From: Streptomyces pilosus | Lineage (GTDB): Bacteria > Actinomycetota > Actinomycetes > Streptomycetales > Streptomycetaceae | Direction of reading: 5' to 3' | DNA length: 64,000 bases | Assembly: GCF_014649835.1 (NCBI RefSeq) | Contig: NZ_BMTU01000001.1 | Span: 124,001-188,000 of the forward strand | Shown here: in pieces, positions 24,538 through 34,727 of the stretch | Layout: each line of letters starts with the position of its first letter | How positions within the stretch are numbered: the first letter of the stretch is position 1 | The notes under the pieces: generated by a model | Told to the model about the DNA's origin: nothing | Database searches by the model: none | What the model saw: the letters and a program-made list of their open reading frames with translations, nothing else | Program-made: the position numbers and the translations under genes

Positions 24538-25485
24538 TCACCGCAGGAAGGGGTCCACGGCGACGGCGACGAAGAGCAGCGACACGTAGGTGATGGACCA
24601 GTGGAAGAGGCGCATCTCCTTGAGCTTGCCGCCGGTCACCTCGGCCTTCGCGCGGTTCAGCAGCGCGTGGGCCTCCCACAGCCACCAGCCGCCCGCCGCG
24701 AGGGCGACGGCCGTGTAGAACCAGCCGGTGTAGCCGAGCGGGGTGAGCAGCAGGGACACGCCGACCATGACCCAGCTGTAGAGCACGATCTGCTTGGCGA
24801 CCGCCTTGTTGCCGGCGATGACCGGCAGCATCGGCACGCCGACCCGCGCGTAGTCGTCCTTCACCTTCATGGACAGCGGCCAGTAGTGCGGCGGCGTCCA
24901 GAAGAAGATGACGAGGAAGAGGATGACCGGCGCCCACGCCATCGAGTTGGTGACCGCGGACCAGCCGATCAGTACCGGCATGCAGCCGGCGATGCCGCCC
25001 CAGACGATGTTCTGCGACGTGCGCCGCTTGAGGATCATCGTGTAGACGACGACGTAGAAGAGGAGCGCGCCGAGGGAGAGCCAGGCCGAGAGCCAGTTGA
25101 CGGTGAGGCCGAAGAGCAGGGTCGACGCGACGGCCAGGGTGATGCCGAAGGCGAGGCACTCGCGCGGACTGACCATGCCGGTCACCAGGGGCCGCTGCGA
25201 GGTGCGGTCCATCAGCGCGTCGATGTCCCGGTCGATGTACATGTTCAGCGCGTTGGCGCCGCCCGCGGAGAGGTAGCCGCCGACGCAGGTCAGCAGCACC
25301 AGCTTCAGGTCGGGCACGCCCCGCTGCGCCAGGAACATCACCGGCACGGTGGTGATGAGCAGCAGTTCGATGATCCGCGGCTTGGTGAGCGCCACGAAGG
25401 CCATCAGACGGGCCTTGAACGGCCGATGTGCGGTGCTCTGACTGCTACCCAGCACTCCCGCTGGACGGGATTCAACGGCCGTCAC
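24538..25485 (-). CDS. ctaB: Protoheme IX farnesyltransferase (haem O synthase)
   Basis: The 315-residue UbiA-family membrane prenyltransferase adds a farnesyl group to haem B to give haem O. The Asp-rich prenyl-diphosphate motif [20 protein letters not shown] lies at about 85-104, the second motif around [19 protein letters not shown], and nine or so membrane spans are evident. The GTG at 25485 ([12 protein letters not shown]) is taken as the start, with AGGGG upstream. It is divergent from tkt across a 350-base region. It acts just before CtaA, encoded about 3 kb away. Confidence 0.94.
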   Translation of the reverse strand: MTAVESRPAGVLGSSQSTAHRPFKARLMAFVALTKPRIIELLLITTVPVMFLAQRGVPDLKLVLLTCVGGYLSAGGANALNMYIDRDIDALMDRTSQRPLVTGMVSPRECLAFGITLAVASTLLFGLTVNWLSAWLSLGALLFYVVVYTMILKRRTSQNIVWGGIAGCMPVLIGWSAVTNSMAWAPVILFLVIFFWTPPHYWPLSMKVKDDYARVGVPMLPVIAGNKAVAKQIVLYSWVMVGVSLLLTPLGYTGWFYTAVALAAGGWWLWEAHALLNRAKAEVTGGKLKEMRLFHWSITYVSLLFVAVAVDPFLR

Positions 25486-25835
25486 GTACACCCCTACAGA
25501 GACATCCCAGCAAGCCTGCCCAGGTGAAGTGGCGGTGAAGGCTCGCGCGTACCACGCCACTCTAGACGTTGCCCAGACCCGGACATTCGCGGGGGTCGCC
25601 TCGTGTTGGGCCGCGCCCTCCGAGGTGCGGCGGGAAGCTCGATTGAGCACCCGGATGAGCGGGTCCGTATTCATCTGCCGAATGCGGGAACTTCCCAGCC
25701 AGGAGGCGGATCCACGGCAGTGCCCGCACTCTGGAACGACTCGGAAATTCGCACGTCCTACGGGGGTAGGCTCGACCACGCCGGTGGGCAGTCACCGGCC
25801 GTCCGAATGCATGTGGAGAGGAGCCCTGACTCAGG
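25486..25835. promoter_or_regulatory. Divergent ctaB/tkt control region
   Basis: These 350 bases hold no convincing gene. On the minus strand TAGAGT (25564-25559) could be a -10 for ctaB. On the plus strand TAGGCT near 25767 could serve tkt, with GGAGAGGAG as ribosome binding site before the tkt GTG. No strong inverted repeat was found. Confidence 0.4.
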
Positions 25836-27923
25836 GTGAGCACAAAGCCGACCACCACAGACCTCGAGTGGACCGAGTTGGACCAGCGGGCCGTCGACAC
25901 CGCCCGCGTCCTGGCCGCCGATGCCGTACAGAAGGTCGGTAACGGCCATCCGGGTACGGCGATGAGCCTGGCGCCTGCCGCGTACACCCTCTTCCAGAAG
26001 GTGATGCGGCACGACCCGGCGGACGCCGACTGGGTCGGGCGCGACCGGTTCGTGCTGTCCGCGGGTCACTCGTCCCTGACCCTCTACACCCAGTTGTACC
26101 TGGCCGGCTTCGGCCTGGAGCTGGACGACCTGAAGGCGTTCCGCACCTGGGGGTCGAAGACGCCGGGCCACCCGGAGTACGGCCACACCACGGGTGTGGA
26201 GACCACGACCGGCCCGCTGGGCCAGGGCGTCGCCAACGCCGTGGGCATGGCGATGGCCGCCCGCTACGAGCGCGGCCTGTTCGACCCGGAGACCCCCGAG
26301 GGCGAGTCCCCGTTCGACCACTTCGTCTACTGCATCGCCGGTGACGGCTGCCTCCAGGAGGGCATCTCCGCCGAGGCGTCCTCGATGGCCGGGCACCAGA
26401 AGCTGGGCAACCTGGTGCTGCTGTGGGACGACAACCACATCTCCATCGAGGGCGACACCGAGACGGCCGTCTCGGAGGACACGGTCAAGCGGTACGAGGC
26501 GTACGGCTGGCACGTGCAGCGGGTCGCCCCGAAGCCGGACGGCGACCTGGACCCGAACGCGATCTACGACGCGATCCAGGAGGCGAAGAAGGTCACCGAC
26601 CGGCCGTCCTTCATCGCCATGCGCTCGATCATCGCCTGGCCCGCCCCGAACGCGCAGAACACCGAGGCGTCGCACGGCTCGGCGCTGGGCGACGACGAGG
26701 TGGCGGCCACCAAGCGGGTGCTCGGCTTCGACCCGGAGCAGACCTTCGAGGTCACCGACGAGGTCATCGGCCACACCCGCAAGGCGCTGGAGCGGGGCCG
26801 GGCGGCCCGTGCCGTGTGGGAGAAGTCCTTCCAGCAGTGGCGGGACAACAACCCCGAGCGCGCCGCCGAGTACGACCGGATCGCCGCGGGCGAGCTGCCC
26901 AAGGGCTGGCAGGAGTCCATCCCGGTGTTCGAGCCGGGCAAGGGCGTCGCGACCCGTGCCGCGTCCGGCAAGGTGCTCCAGGCGCTCGGCGCGGTGGTGC
27001 CGGAGCTGTGGGGCGGTTCGGCCGACCTGGCGGGCTCCAACAACACCACGATCGACAAGACGTCGTCGTTCCTCCCGGCGGGCAACCCGCTGCCGGAGGC
27101 GGACCCGTACGGCCGCACGATCCACTTCGGCATCCGCGAGCACGCCATGGCCGCGGAGATGAACGGCATCGCGCTGCACGGCAACACCCGCATCTACGCC
27201 GGCACCTTCCTGGTGTTCTCCGACTACATGCGCAACGCGGTGCGGCTGTCGGCGCTGATGCACCTGCCGGTGACGTACGTGTGGACGCACGACTCCATCG
27301 GTCTGGGCGAGGACGGCCCGACGCACCAGCCGGTCGAGCACCTGGCCTCGCTGCGCGCCATCCCGGGTCTGAACGTCGTCCGCCCGGCGGACGCCAACGA
27401 GACCGCGATCGCCTGGCGGGAGATCCTCACCCGCTGGACGAAGGAGTTCGGCAAGGGCGCCCCGCACGGCCTGGCGCTGACCCGTCAGGGCGTGCCGACG
27501 TACGAGCCGAACGAGGACGCGGCGCGCGGCGGCTACGTGCTGTTCGAGGCCGAGGGCGGCGAGCCCGAGGTGCTGCTGATCGCGACCGGCTCCGAGGTGC
27601 ACGTCGCCGTGGAGGCGCGGGAGCGGCTCCAGGCCGACGGTGTGCCCACGCGCGTGGTGTCGATGCCGTCCGTGGAGTGGTTCGAGGAGCAGGACCAGGG
27701 GTACCGGGACAGCGTCCTGCCGCCCTCCGTGAAGGCGCGCGTGGCCGTCGAGGCGGGGATCGGCCTCACCTGGCACAAGTACGTCGGAGACGCCGGCCGC
27801 ATCGTCTCCCTGGAGCACTTCGGTGCCTCCGCCGACGGCAAGGTGCTGTTCGAGGAGTTCGGTTTCACCGGCGAGAACGTGGCCGCCGCCGCCCGGGAAT
27901 CGATCGACGCGGCCCGGCGCTGA
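25836..27923 (+). CDS. tkt: Transketolase
   Basis: The 695-residue thiamine-diphosphate enzyme moves two-carbon units between pentose phosphate intermediates. The N-terminal signature [20 protein letters not shown], the ThDP-magnesium motif [20 protein letters not shown] plus NHISIEGDT, the transketolase motif [17 protein letters not shown] and the C-terminal domain [18 protein letters not shown] ([12 protein letters not shown]) are all present. Starts at GTG 25836 after GGAGAGGAG. It is the first gene of tkt-tal-zwf-opcA-pgl, with 34 bases to tal. Confidence 0.96.
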   Translation: MSTKPTTTDLEWTELDQRAVDTARVLAADAVQKVGNGHPGTAMSLAPAAYTLFQKVMRHDPADADWVGRDRFVLSAGHSSLTLYTQLYLAGFGLELDDLKAFRTWGSKTPGHPEYGHTTGVETTTGPLGQGVANAVGMAMAARYERGLFDPETPEGESPFDHFVYCIAGDGCLQEGISAEASSMAGHQKLGNLVLLWDDNHISIEGDTETAVSEDTVKRYEAYGWHVQRVAPKPDGDLDPNAIYDAIQEAKKVTDRPSFIAMRSIIAWPAPNAQNTEASHGSALGDDEVAATKRVLGFDPEQTFEVTDEVIGHTRKALERGRAARAVWEKSFQQWRDNNPERAAEYDRIAAGELPKGWQESIPVFEPGKGVATRAASGKVLQALGAVVPELWGGSADLAGSNNTTIDKTSSFLPAGNPLPEADPYGRTIHFGIREHAMAAEMNGIALHGNTRIYAGTFLVFSDYMRNAVRLSALMHLPVTYVWTHDSIGLGEDGPTHQPVEHLASLRAIPGLNVVRPADANETAIAWREILTRWTKEFGKGAPHGLALTRQGVPTYEPNEDAARGGYVLFEAEGGEPEVLLIATGSEVHVAVEARERLQADGVPTRVVSMPSVEWFEEQDQGYRDSVLPPSVKARVAVEAGIGLTWHKYVGDAGRIVSLEHFGASADGKVLFEEFGFTGENVAAAARESIDAARR

Positions 27924-27957
27924 CGCTCACACACGACACGTAGGAGATGGAATTTCC

Positions 27958-29076
27958 ATGACAGACGCACTGAAGCGCCTTTCCGACGAGGGCGTCGCGA
28001 TCTGGCTGGACGACTTGTCGCGCAAGCGGATCACGTCCGGCAACCTCGCCGAGCTGATGGACCAGCAGCACGTCGTGGGCGTCACCACCAACCCGACGAT
28101 CTTCCAGAAGGCGATCTCCGAGGGGGACGGCTACGACACGCAGCTGACCGACCTCGCCGCCCGCAAGGTCACCGTCGAGGAGGCCATCCGGATGATCACG
28201 ACGGCGGACGTCCGCGACGCCGCCGACATCCTGCGCCCGGTCTTCGACGCCACCGACGGCCAGGACGGCCGGGTCTCGATCGAGGTGGACCCGCGCCTGG
28301 CGCACCACACCCGCGCCACGGTCGCCGAGGCCAAGCAGCTGGCCTGGCTGGTGGACCGGCCGAACACGCTGATCAAGATCCCGGCGACCGAGGCCGGCAT
28401 CCCGGCGATCGCCGAGGTCATCGGTCTGGGCATCAGCGTCAACGTGACGCTGATCTTCTCCCTGGAGCGCTACCGCAAGGTCATGGACGCGTTCCTGACC
28501 GGCCTGGAGAAGGCCAGGGAGCGCGGCCTGGACCTGTCGAAGATCCACTCCGTGGCGTCCTTCTTCGTGTCCCGCGTGGACACCGAGATCGACAAGCGGA
28601 TCGACGCGCTCGGCACCGACGAGGCCAAGGCGCTGCGCGGCAAGGCCGCCATCGCCAACGCCCGGCTGGCCTACCAGGCGTACGAGGAGGTCTTCTCCAC
28701 CGACCGCTGGGCCGCGCTGGAGCGCGAGGGGGCCAACAAGCAGCGTCCGCTGTGGGCGTCGACCGGTGTGAAGGACAAGGCGTACAAGGCCACGATGTAC
28801 GTGGACGAGCTGGTGGCGCCCAACACGGTGAACACCATGCCGGAGGCGACGCTGTTCGCCACCGAGGAGAAGGGCGAGATCCGGGGCGACGCCGTGTCGG
28901 GCACCTACGAGCAGGCGCGCGCCGACCTCGACGCGGTCGAGGCGCTCGGCATCTCGTACGACGAGGTGGTGCGGCTTCTGGAGGACGAGGGCGTCGACAA
29001 GTTCGAGGCGTCCTGGAACGACCTGCTGAAGTCGACCGAGGCGGAGCTCCAGCGCCTCGCCCCTTCGGAGGGCTGA
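27958..29076 (+). CDS. tal: Transaldolase
   Basis: The 372-residue class I aldolase of the non-oxidative pentose phosphate pathway exchanges a dihydroxyacetone unit. Motifs are [13 protein letters not shown] (about 41-53), the Schiff-base lysine in NTLIKIPAT (about 137-145) and [13 protein letters not shown]. The length matches the actinobacterial/plant long-form group. ATG at 27958 follows TAGGAGATGG. zwf starts 4 bases after its stop. Confidence 0.96.
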   Translation: MTDALKRLSDEGVAIWLDDLSRKRITSGNLAELMDQQHVVGVTTNPTIFQKAISEGDGYDTQLTDLAARKVTVEEAIRMITTADVRDAADILRPVFDATDGQDGRVSIEVDPRLAHHTRATVAEAKQLAWLVDRPNTLIKIPATEAGIPAIAEVIGLGISVNVTLIFSLERYRKVMDAFLTGLEKARERGLDLSKIHSVASFFVSRVDTEIDKRIDALGTDEAKALRGKAAIANARLAYQAYEEVFSTDRWAALEREGANKQRPLWASTGVKDKAYKATMYVDELVAPNTVNTMPEATLFATEEKGEIRGDAVSGTYEQARADLDAVEALGISYDEVVRLLEDEGVDKFEASWNDLLKSTEAELQRLAPSEG

Positions 29077-29080
29077 GACC

Positions 29081-30604
29081 TTGTCGAGCAGCAATCCGCT
29101 GCGTGACCCGGCGGACCGACGGCTCCCGCGCATCGCGGGGCCGTCGGGCCTGGTCATCTTCGGCGTCACGGGTGACCTGTCGCGCAAGAAGCTCATGCCG
29201 GCCGTGTACGACCTCGCCAACCGGGGGCTACTGCCGCCGGGCTTCTCGCTGGTGGGCTTCGCCCGCCGGGAGTGGGCGAACGAGGACTTCGCCCAGGAGG
29301 TGCACGACGCCGTCAAGGAGCACGCCCGCACCCCCTTCCGCGAGGAGGTCTGGCAGCAGCTCATCCAGGGCATGCGCTTCGTGCAGGGCACCTTCGACGA
29401 CGACGAGTCCTTCGAGCGGCTGCGCGCCACCATCGAGGAGCTGGACAAGGCACAGGGCACGGGCGGCAACTTCGCCTTCTACCTGTCGGTGCCGCCGCGT
29501 TCCTTCCCGGTGGTCATCCAGCAGCTGAAGAAGCACGGGCTGGCCGACCAGACCGACGGGTCCTGGCGGCGCGCGGTGATCGAGAAGCCGTTCGGCCACG
29601 ACCTGAAGTCGGCCGAGGAGCTGAACGCGATCGTCCACGAGGTGTTCGCCCCGGACCAGGTGTTCCGGATCGACCACTACCTGGGCAAGGAGACCGTCCA
29701 GAACATCCTGGCGCTGCGCTTCGCCAACACGATGTTCGAGCCGATCTGGAACCGGTCCTTCGTCGACCACGTGCAGATCACCATGGCCGAGGACATCGGC
29801 ATCGGCGGCCGCGCGGGCTACTACGACGGCATCGGCGCCGCCCGTGACGTCATCCAGAACCACCTCCTGCAGCTGCTCGCGCTCACCGCCATGGAGGAGC
29901 CGGCCTCCTTCGACGCGGACGCGCTGGCCGCGGAGAAGACCAAGGTGCTCGGTGCCGTGCGGCTGCCGAAGGACCTGGGCCGGGACACCGTGCGCGGGCA
30001 GTACGCGGCGGGCTGGCAGGGCGGCGCGAAGGCGGTCGGGTATCTGGAGGAGGACGGCATCGACGCCTCCTCGAAGACCGACACCTACGCGGCGATCCGG
30101 CTCGGCATCGACAACCGCCGCTGGGCGGGCGTCCCCTTCTACCTGCGCACCGGCAAGCGGCTGGGCCGCAGGGTGACGGAGATCGCCGTCGTCTTCCAGC
30201 GGGCCCCGCACTCCCCCTTCGACACCACGGCCACCGAGGAGCTGGGCTCGAACGCGATCGTCATCCGCGTGCAGCCCGACGAGGGCGTCACCGTGCGCTT
30301 CGGCTCGAAGGTGCCGGGCACGTCGATGGAGATCCGGGACGTGTCGATGGACTTCGCCTACGGCGAGTCGTTCACCGAGTCCAGTCCGGAGGCGTACGAA
30401 CGGCTGATCCTCGACGTCCTGCTCGGCGACTCCAACCTCTTCCCGCGCACGGAGGAGGTCGAGCTGTCCTGGAAGATCCTCGACCCGATCGAGGAGTACT
30501 GGGACGCCAACGGCAGGCCGGCCCAGTACCCGGCCGGTACGTGGGGTCCCGTCGAGGCGGACGAAATGCTCGAGCGAGACGGACGGAGCTGGCGCCGGCC
30601 ATGA
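29081..30604 (+). CDS. zwf: Glucose-6-phosphate 1-dehydrogenase
   Basis: This 507-residue NADP-dependent enzyme catalyses the first oxidative step of the pathway. It has a Rossmann motif VIFGVTGDLSRKKL (about 25-38), the active-site RIDHYLGKE (about 197-205) and EKPFGHDL. It begins with TTG at 29081, where GGAGGG precedes by 7 bases. opcA overlaps its end by 4 bases. Streptomycetes often have a second zwf elsewhere, so this may be one of two copies. Confidence 0.96.
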   Translation: MSSSNPLRDPADRRLPRIAGPSGLVIFGVTGDLSRKKLMPAVYDLANRGLLPPGFSLVGFARREWANEDFAQEVHDAVKEHARTPFREEVWQQLIQGMRFVQGTFDDDESFERLRATIEELDKAQGTGGNFAFYLSVPPRSFPVVIQQLKKHGLADQTDGSWRRAVIEKPFGHDLKSAEELNAIVHEVFAPDQVFRIDHYLGKETVQNILALRFANTMFEPIWNRSFVDHVQITMAEDIGIGGRAGYYDGIGAARDVIQNHLLQLLALTAMEEPASFDADALAAEKTKVLGAVRLPKDLGRDTVRGQYAAGWQGGAKAVGYLEEDGIDASSKTDTYAAIRLGIDNRRWAGVPFYLRTGKRLGRRVTEIAVVFQRAPHSPFDTTATEELGSNAIVIRVQPDEGVTVRFGSKVPGTSMEIRDVSMDFAYGESFTESSPEAYERLILDVLLGDSNLFPRTEEVELSWKILDPIEEYWDANGRPAQYPAGTWGPVEADEMLERDGRSWRRP

Positions 30605-31653
30605 AGACAGACCTCACGGACACCACTGCCAGCAAGATCAACAAGGCGCTGGTGAAGGGCCGCCGTGCCATCGGCACCCCGGCCGTCGGCATGGTGCTGA
30701 CGCTGGTCATCGTGACGGACGAGGAGAACGCCTACGACGCGCTGAAGGCGGCGAGCGACGCCTCGCACGAGCACCCCTCGCGCACGCTCGTCGTCATCAA
30801 GCGTGTCTCCCGCTCGCTGCGCGACCGCACCCAGTCCCGGCTGGACGCCGAGGTGCGGGTCGGCGCGGACGCCGGTACCGGCGAGACGGTCATCCTCCGT
30901 CTCTACGGCGAGGTCGTCGACCACGCCCAGTCGGTGGTGCTGCCGCTGCTGCTGCCGGACGCCCCGGTGGTGGTGTGGTGGCCGGTGAACGCTCCGCTGG
31001 ACCCGGCGCAGGACCCGCTGGGCGCGCTGGCCCAGCGCAGGGTGACCGACACCTACGCCTGCGAGAAGCCGGTGGAGGAGCTGGCCGCCCGGGCCGACGC
31101 CTACACCCCCGGCGACACGGACCTGTCGTGGACCCGCATCACGCCCTGGCGTTCGATGCTGGCCGCCGCGCTGGACCAGGTCGCCTGCGAGGTGCAGGGC
31201 GTGGAGGTGGAGGGCGAGGAGTTCAACCCGAGCTGTGAGCTGCTGGCGATGTGGCTCGCGGACCGGCTGGACGTCCCCGTCAAGCGCACCCGGTCCGCCG
31301 GTCCCGGGCTCACCGCGGTCCGCATGGACACCGACTGCGGCCCGATCGCGCTGGACCGCGCGGACGGCTCGCTGGCGACGCTGTCCATCCAGGGCCAGCC
31401 CAAGCGGGCGGTGGCGCTCAAGCGCCGCGACACGGCGGAGCTGATCGCGGAGGAGCTGCGCCGCCTCGACCCGGACGACACCTACGCCTCGGCGCTGCGT
31501 TACGGCGTGGAGCGTCTGAAGTCGCAGGACGGGGCCGGCGGGCCGGCCAAAGGAGAACGGGAAGCCGTCCCCGCTCCCGTCGAGTCGGCTGCGAAAGCGC
31601 CCGCGGCCCGGGCGACGGCGGAGGCACCGGTGAAGAAGGCGGCGGCGAAGTGA
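30601..31653 (+). CDS. opcA: Glucose-6-phosphate dehydrogenase assembly protein OpcA
   Basis: The 350-residue protein, MKTDLTDTTASKINKAL, belongs to the OpcA family that allosterically activates or assembles Zwf. It contains VLTLVIVTDEENAYDALKAA and APVVVWWPVNAPLDPAQDPLG-like sequence (APVVVWWPVNAPLDP). The C-terminal 45 residues are an Ala/Pro/Lys-rich low-complexity tail. The ATG at 30601 lies in the ATGA overlap with zwf. It sits, as usual, between zwf and pgl. Confidence 0.95.
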   Translation: MKTDLTDTTASKINKALVKGRRAIGTPAVGMVLTLVIVTDEENAYDALKAASDASHEHPSRTLVVIKRVSRSLRDRTQSRLDAEVRVGADAGTGETVILRLYGEVVDHAQSVVLPLLLPDAPVVVWWPVNAPLDPAQDPLGALAQRRVTDTYACEKPVEELAARADAYTPGDTDLSWTRITPWRSMLAAALDQVACEVQGVEVEGEEFNPSCELLAMWLADRLDVPVKRTRSAGPGLTAVRMDTDCGPIALDRADGSLATLSIQGQPKRAVALKRRDTAELIAEELRRLDPDDTYASALRYGVERLKSQDGAGGPAKGEREAVPAPVESAAKAPAARATAEAPVKKAAAK

Positions 31654-32408
31654 GTACGGCACCGCGGGTGGTCGTGCACCGGGACAAGGAGCTGATGGCG
31701 CAGGCCGCCGCGGCCCGGCTGATCACCAGGATCGTGGACGCGCAGGCCACGCGGGGCGAGGCGTCCGTGGTCCTGACCGGTGGCCGCAACGGCAACGGCC
31801 TGCTGGCCGCGCTGGCCGCGGCCCCGGCCCGGGACGCGGTCGACTGGTCCCGGCTGGACCTGTGGTGGGGGGACGAGCGCTTCCTGCCGGAGGGCGACCC
31901 GGACCGCAATGTCACCCAGGCCCGCGAGGCGCTGCTCGACGCGGTGCCGCTGGACCCGAAGCGCGTGCACGCCATGCCCGCGTCGGACGGCCCGCACGGC
32001 CCGGACGCGGACGCGGCGGCGGCCGCCTACGCGGAGGAGCTCGCCGCCGCGGGCGACCCCGTTCCCGCCTTCGACGTCCTGATGCTGGGCGTGGGCCCGG
32101 ACACCCATGTGGCCTCCCTCTTCCCCGGGCTGCCCGCGGTCCGCGAGACGGAACGCACGGTGGTCGGCGTCCAGGACGCCCCCAAGCCCCCGCCCACCCG
32201 GATCACCCTGACCCTCCCGGCGATCCGGGCGGCCCGGGAGGTCTGGCTGCTGGCGGCGGGCGAGGACAAGGCGGAGGCGGCGGCGACCGCCCTGTCGGGG
32301 ACGGACGGACCGCGGGTCCCGGCGGCCCTGGCGACGGGCCGGACCCACACCCTGTGGCTCCTGGACCGGGCAGCGGCGTCGAAACTCCCCGGCCCGTCCG
32401 GCGTGTGA
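31650..32408 (+). CDS. pgl: 6-phosphogluconolactonase
   Basis: This 252-residue enzyme hydrolyses 6-phosphogluconolactone to 6-phosphogluconate. Family motifs are VLTGGRNG, DLWWGDERFLPEGDPDRN, DVLMLGVGPDTHVASLFPG and the C-terminal LPAIRAAREVWLLAAGEDKA. GTG at 31650 overlaps the opcA stop by 4 bases. It is the last gene of the operon, and two strong hairpins follow. No 6-phosphogluconate dehydrogenase gene is in the operon. Confidence 0.95.
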   Translation: MSTAPRVVVHRDKELMAQAAAARLITRIVDAQATRGEASVVLTGGRNGNGLLAALAAAPARDAVDWSRLDLWWGDERFLPEGDPDRNVTQAREALLDAVPLDPKRVHAMPASDGPHGPDADAAAAAYAEELAAAGDPVPAFDVLMLGVGPDTHVASLFPGLPAVRETERTVVGVQDAPKPPPTRITLTLPAIRAAREVWLLAAGEDKAEAAATALSGTDGPRVPAALATGRTHTLWLLDRAAASKLPGPSGV

Positions 32409-32434
32409 GGACGGGGCCCGTTCGGGGCCGAAGG

Positions 32435-32463
32435 GTCCCCCGGGGGCACGGCCCCCGGGGGAC
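32435..32463. terminator. 13-bp hairpin after pgl
   Basis: GTCCCCCGGGGGC and GCCCCCGGGGGAC with an ACG loop lie 27 bases after the pgl stop. Confidence 0.75.
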
Positions 32464-32464
32464 G

Positions 32465-32516
32465 GGACGGGGAAAGGGGCGGCGGGGGTGAGACCCCCGC
32501 CGTCCCTTCCCCGTCC
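32465..32516. terminator. Second, larger hairpin between the convergent pgl and sugar permease genes
   Basis: The inner stem GGCGGGGGT (32481-32489)/ACCCCCGCC (32493-32501) is extended by outer GACGGGGAA/TTCCCCGTC arms. It serves the minus-strand ABC operon and backs up the pgl terminator. Confidence 0.7.
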
Positions 32517-32518
32517 CC

Positions 32519-33358
32519 CTACTTCACCGACCCCGCCATGACCCCCTGCACGAAGTGCCGCTGGAACGCGAAGAACACCACGACCGGCACGATCAGCGAC
32601 AGGAACGCCCCCGGCGCGAGCACGTCGATGTTGCTCCCGAACTGCCGTATCTGCGACTGGAGCTGCACCGTCAGCGGCTGCGAGGAACTGTCCGCGAACA
32701 GCAGCGCCACCAGCATGTCGTTCCACACCCACAGGAACTGGAAGATCGCGAGACTGGCGATCGCCGGCCGCCCCACCGGCAGCACCAGCCGGGTGAAGAT
32801 CCGCCACTCGCTCCCCCCGTCCATCCGCGCCGCCTCCAGCATCTCCTTCGGCATCTCGGCGAAGTAGTTCCGCAGCAGGAACACGGCGAACGGCAGCCCG
32901 TACGCCACGTGGAACAGCACGACGCCCGGGATGGTCCCGAACAGCCCCAGCTGGCCGAAGAGTTTGGCGACCGGCAGCAGGCCGATCTGCACGGGCACGA
33001 CCAGCAGCGCGACCACGACGAGGAACACGGCGTCGCGGCCGGGGAAGTCCAGCCAGGCGAAGGCGTATCCGGCGAGCGCCGCCACCACCACGACCAGGAC
33101 GGTCGTCGGCACCGAGATCAGCACGGTGTTCCAGAACGCCTGGGTGATGCCCGAGTTCTCCAGCAGCGCCGCGTAGTTGTCGAAGGACAGTTGGCCGGGG
33201 CTGGTGAACACGGTCCACCAGCCGCCCTTCGCGGTGTCCTCGGCCGACCTCAGCGAGGACAGGAACAGGCCGGCCAGCGGTGTCATCCACACCAGCCCGA
33301 CGACCACCAGGAACGCCTGCACCACCGTTCTGCCGAGCAGCCGCCGCACCGCGTTCAT
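32519..33358 (-). CDS. Sugar ABC uptake permease, MalG/AglG type
   Basis: The 279-residue protein has six membrane spans and the cytoplasmic EAA loop MLEAARMDGGSEWRIFTRLVLP (split: EAARMDGGSEWRIF), which couples to the ATPase. It begins MNAVRRLLGRTVVQ. The C-terminal QRHFVQGVMAGSVK is typical of the MalG side of carbohydrate importers. It overlaps the partner permease by 4 bases. No ATPase gene is in the operon; in Streptomyces such systems are usually energised by the shared MsiK ATPase. Confidence 0.93.
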   Translation of the reverse strand: MNAVRRLLGRTVVQAFLVVVGLVWMTPLAGLFLSSLRSAEDTAKGGWWTVFTSPGQLSFDNYAALLENSGITQAFWNTVLISVPTTVLVVVVAALAGYAFAWLDFPGRDAVFLVVVALLVVPVQIGLLPVAKLFGQLGLFGTIPGVVLFHVAYGLPFAVFLLRNYFAEMPKEMLEAARMDGGSEWRIFTRLVLPVGRPAIASLAIFQFLWVWNDMLVALLFADSSSQPLTVQLQSQIRQFGSNIDVLAPGAFLSLIVPVVVFFAFQRHFVQGVMAGSVK

Positions 33359-34722
33359 CGCTCACTCCTTCGGAAACGGCGGACGTTGAACACCATGGCC
33401 GGAACGACCAGGAGCAGCAGCAGGACGCCCAGCGCGCTGCCGAGGCCCTGGTTGTTGCCGCCGCCGAACGACACCAGCCACATCTGCGTCGCGAGCACGG
33501 TCGCGTCCTCCTGCACGGGCCCCGGCGCGATGATGTACACCAGGTCGAAGACCTTCATGACGTTGATGACCAGGGTCACGAAGACGACGGTGAGGACGGG
33601 CGCCAGCAGCGGGACGGTGATCCGGCGGAAGATCTGCCACTCGTCGGCGCCGTCCATGCGGGCCGCTTCCAGCGCGTCCCGGGGCAGGGCGGCGAGCCCC
33701 GCGCCGATCAGCACCATCGCGAACCCGGTCCAGATCCACAGGTACGCCCCGATGATCGCGGGGGTGACCAGCGCCGGGCCAAGCCAGGAGATGCCGTCGT
33801 AGGGGGCGGCGAAGTTCGACGCCGGCAGTCTCAGCGTGTACGGGCCGCTGTCCAGCCCGGTGAACCGGAACGAGCCGTCGGCCGCGGTGGTGGTGCGCGC
33901 CACGGTGTCGCCGGCGCGGACCGCTTCGACCGTGACGCCGGGCAGTCCGCTCTCCTCCCGGTCGACCACGCCCGGCTTCCCTCCCCCGCCGGGGGTGAAG
34001 TCGAGGTGGACCACACCGCGCACCTCGTCGGCGCCGGCCTTCCCGGACGCCGCCCCCGAGGCGGGTTCGGCGTCGCCCGGCAGGTCCTTGGGGGCGACCC
34101 CGACCAGGCCCAGCGTGGCGGCCGTCCCGCCGGGCGTGACGTCCGCGCCGGTGACGTAGGAGCCGTCGGCCTCCTTGGTCAGCCCCTCGCCGTCCCGCGC
34201 GCGGGCGGCCGGGTAGGAGGAGCTGCCCCGGAAGGCGTCGTGGACGGAGACGACGGCGGCGTTGAGGACGCCCTTGTCGGGGTCCTCGTCGTAGGCGAGC
34301 CGGAAGATGATGCCGGCCGCCAGGAAGGACACCGCCATCGGCATGAACAGCAGGAGCTTGAAGGCGGTCGCCCAGCGGACCTTCTCCACCAGGACGGCCA
34401 GGATCAGGCCGAGCCCGGTCAGCAGGGTCGGCGCGACGACGACCCAGATCGCCGTGTTCCGGATGGCGGTGAGGGTGGTCGGGTCGCGGAACATCTCCGC
34501 GTAGTTCCCGCCGCCGACGAACTCGTCGCCGGAGGCGTCGAAGAGGCTGCGGCCGACGGAGAACAGCACCGGGTAGACCACGAGCGCGCCGAGCAGGAGC
34601 AGCGCGGGGAACACGAACAGCAGGGCGACGACCCGCCCCCGGCGGCGCCGGCGTCGGCCGCCCGCGCCGCCGGGGTGCGCGGGTGCCGGGGGGCTCGCCT
34701 CTTTGACCATGGTGGCGGTCAT
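33355..34722 (-). CDS. Sugar ABC uptake permease, MalF/AglF type, with an extra extracytoplasmic domain
   Basis: This 455-residue protein starts MTATMVKEASPP at 34722. It has a basic N-terminus (GGRRRRRRGR), a first span VALLFVFPALLLLGALVVYPV, and the EAA loop ALEAARMDGADEWQIFRR. Between the third and fourth spans lies an insertion of about 150 residues (around 150-300). It contains GLPGVTVEAVRAGDTVARTT and ADGSFRFTGLDSGPYTLRLP, a carboxypeptidase-regulatory-like/CnaB-type beta-sandwich. E. coli MalF also has a large periplasmic loop there, but of a different fold. The insert may help dock the solute-binding protein. Part of a four-gene sugar operon. Confidence 0.9.
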   Translation of the reverse strand: MTATMVKEASPPAPAHPGGAGGRRRRRRGRVVALLFVFPALLLLGALVVYPVLFSVGRSLFDASGDEFVGGGNYAEMFRDPTTLTAIRNTAIWVVVAPTLLTGLGLILAVLVEKVRWATAFKLLLFMPMAVSFLAAGIIFRLAYDEDPDKGVLNAAVVSVHDAFRGSSSYPAARARDGEGLTKEADGSYVTGADVTPGGTAATLGLVGVAPKDLPGDAEPASGAASGKAGADEVRGVVHLDFTPGGGGKPGVVDREESGLPGVTVEAVRAGDTVARTTTAADGSFRFTGLDSGPYTLRLPASNFAAPYDGISWLGPALVTPAIIGAYLWIWTGFAMVLIGAGLAALPRDALEAARMDGADEWQIFRRITVPLLAPVLTVVFVTLVINVMKVFDLVYIIAPGPVQEDATVLATQMWLVSFGGGNNQGLGSALGVLLLLLVVPAMVFNVRRFRRSER

Positions 34723-34727
34723 GGCCG

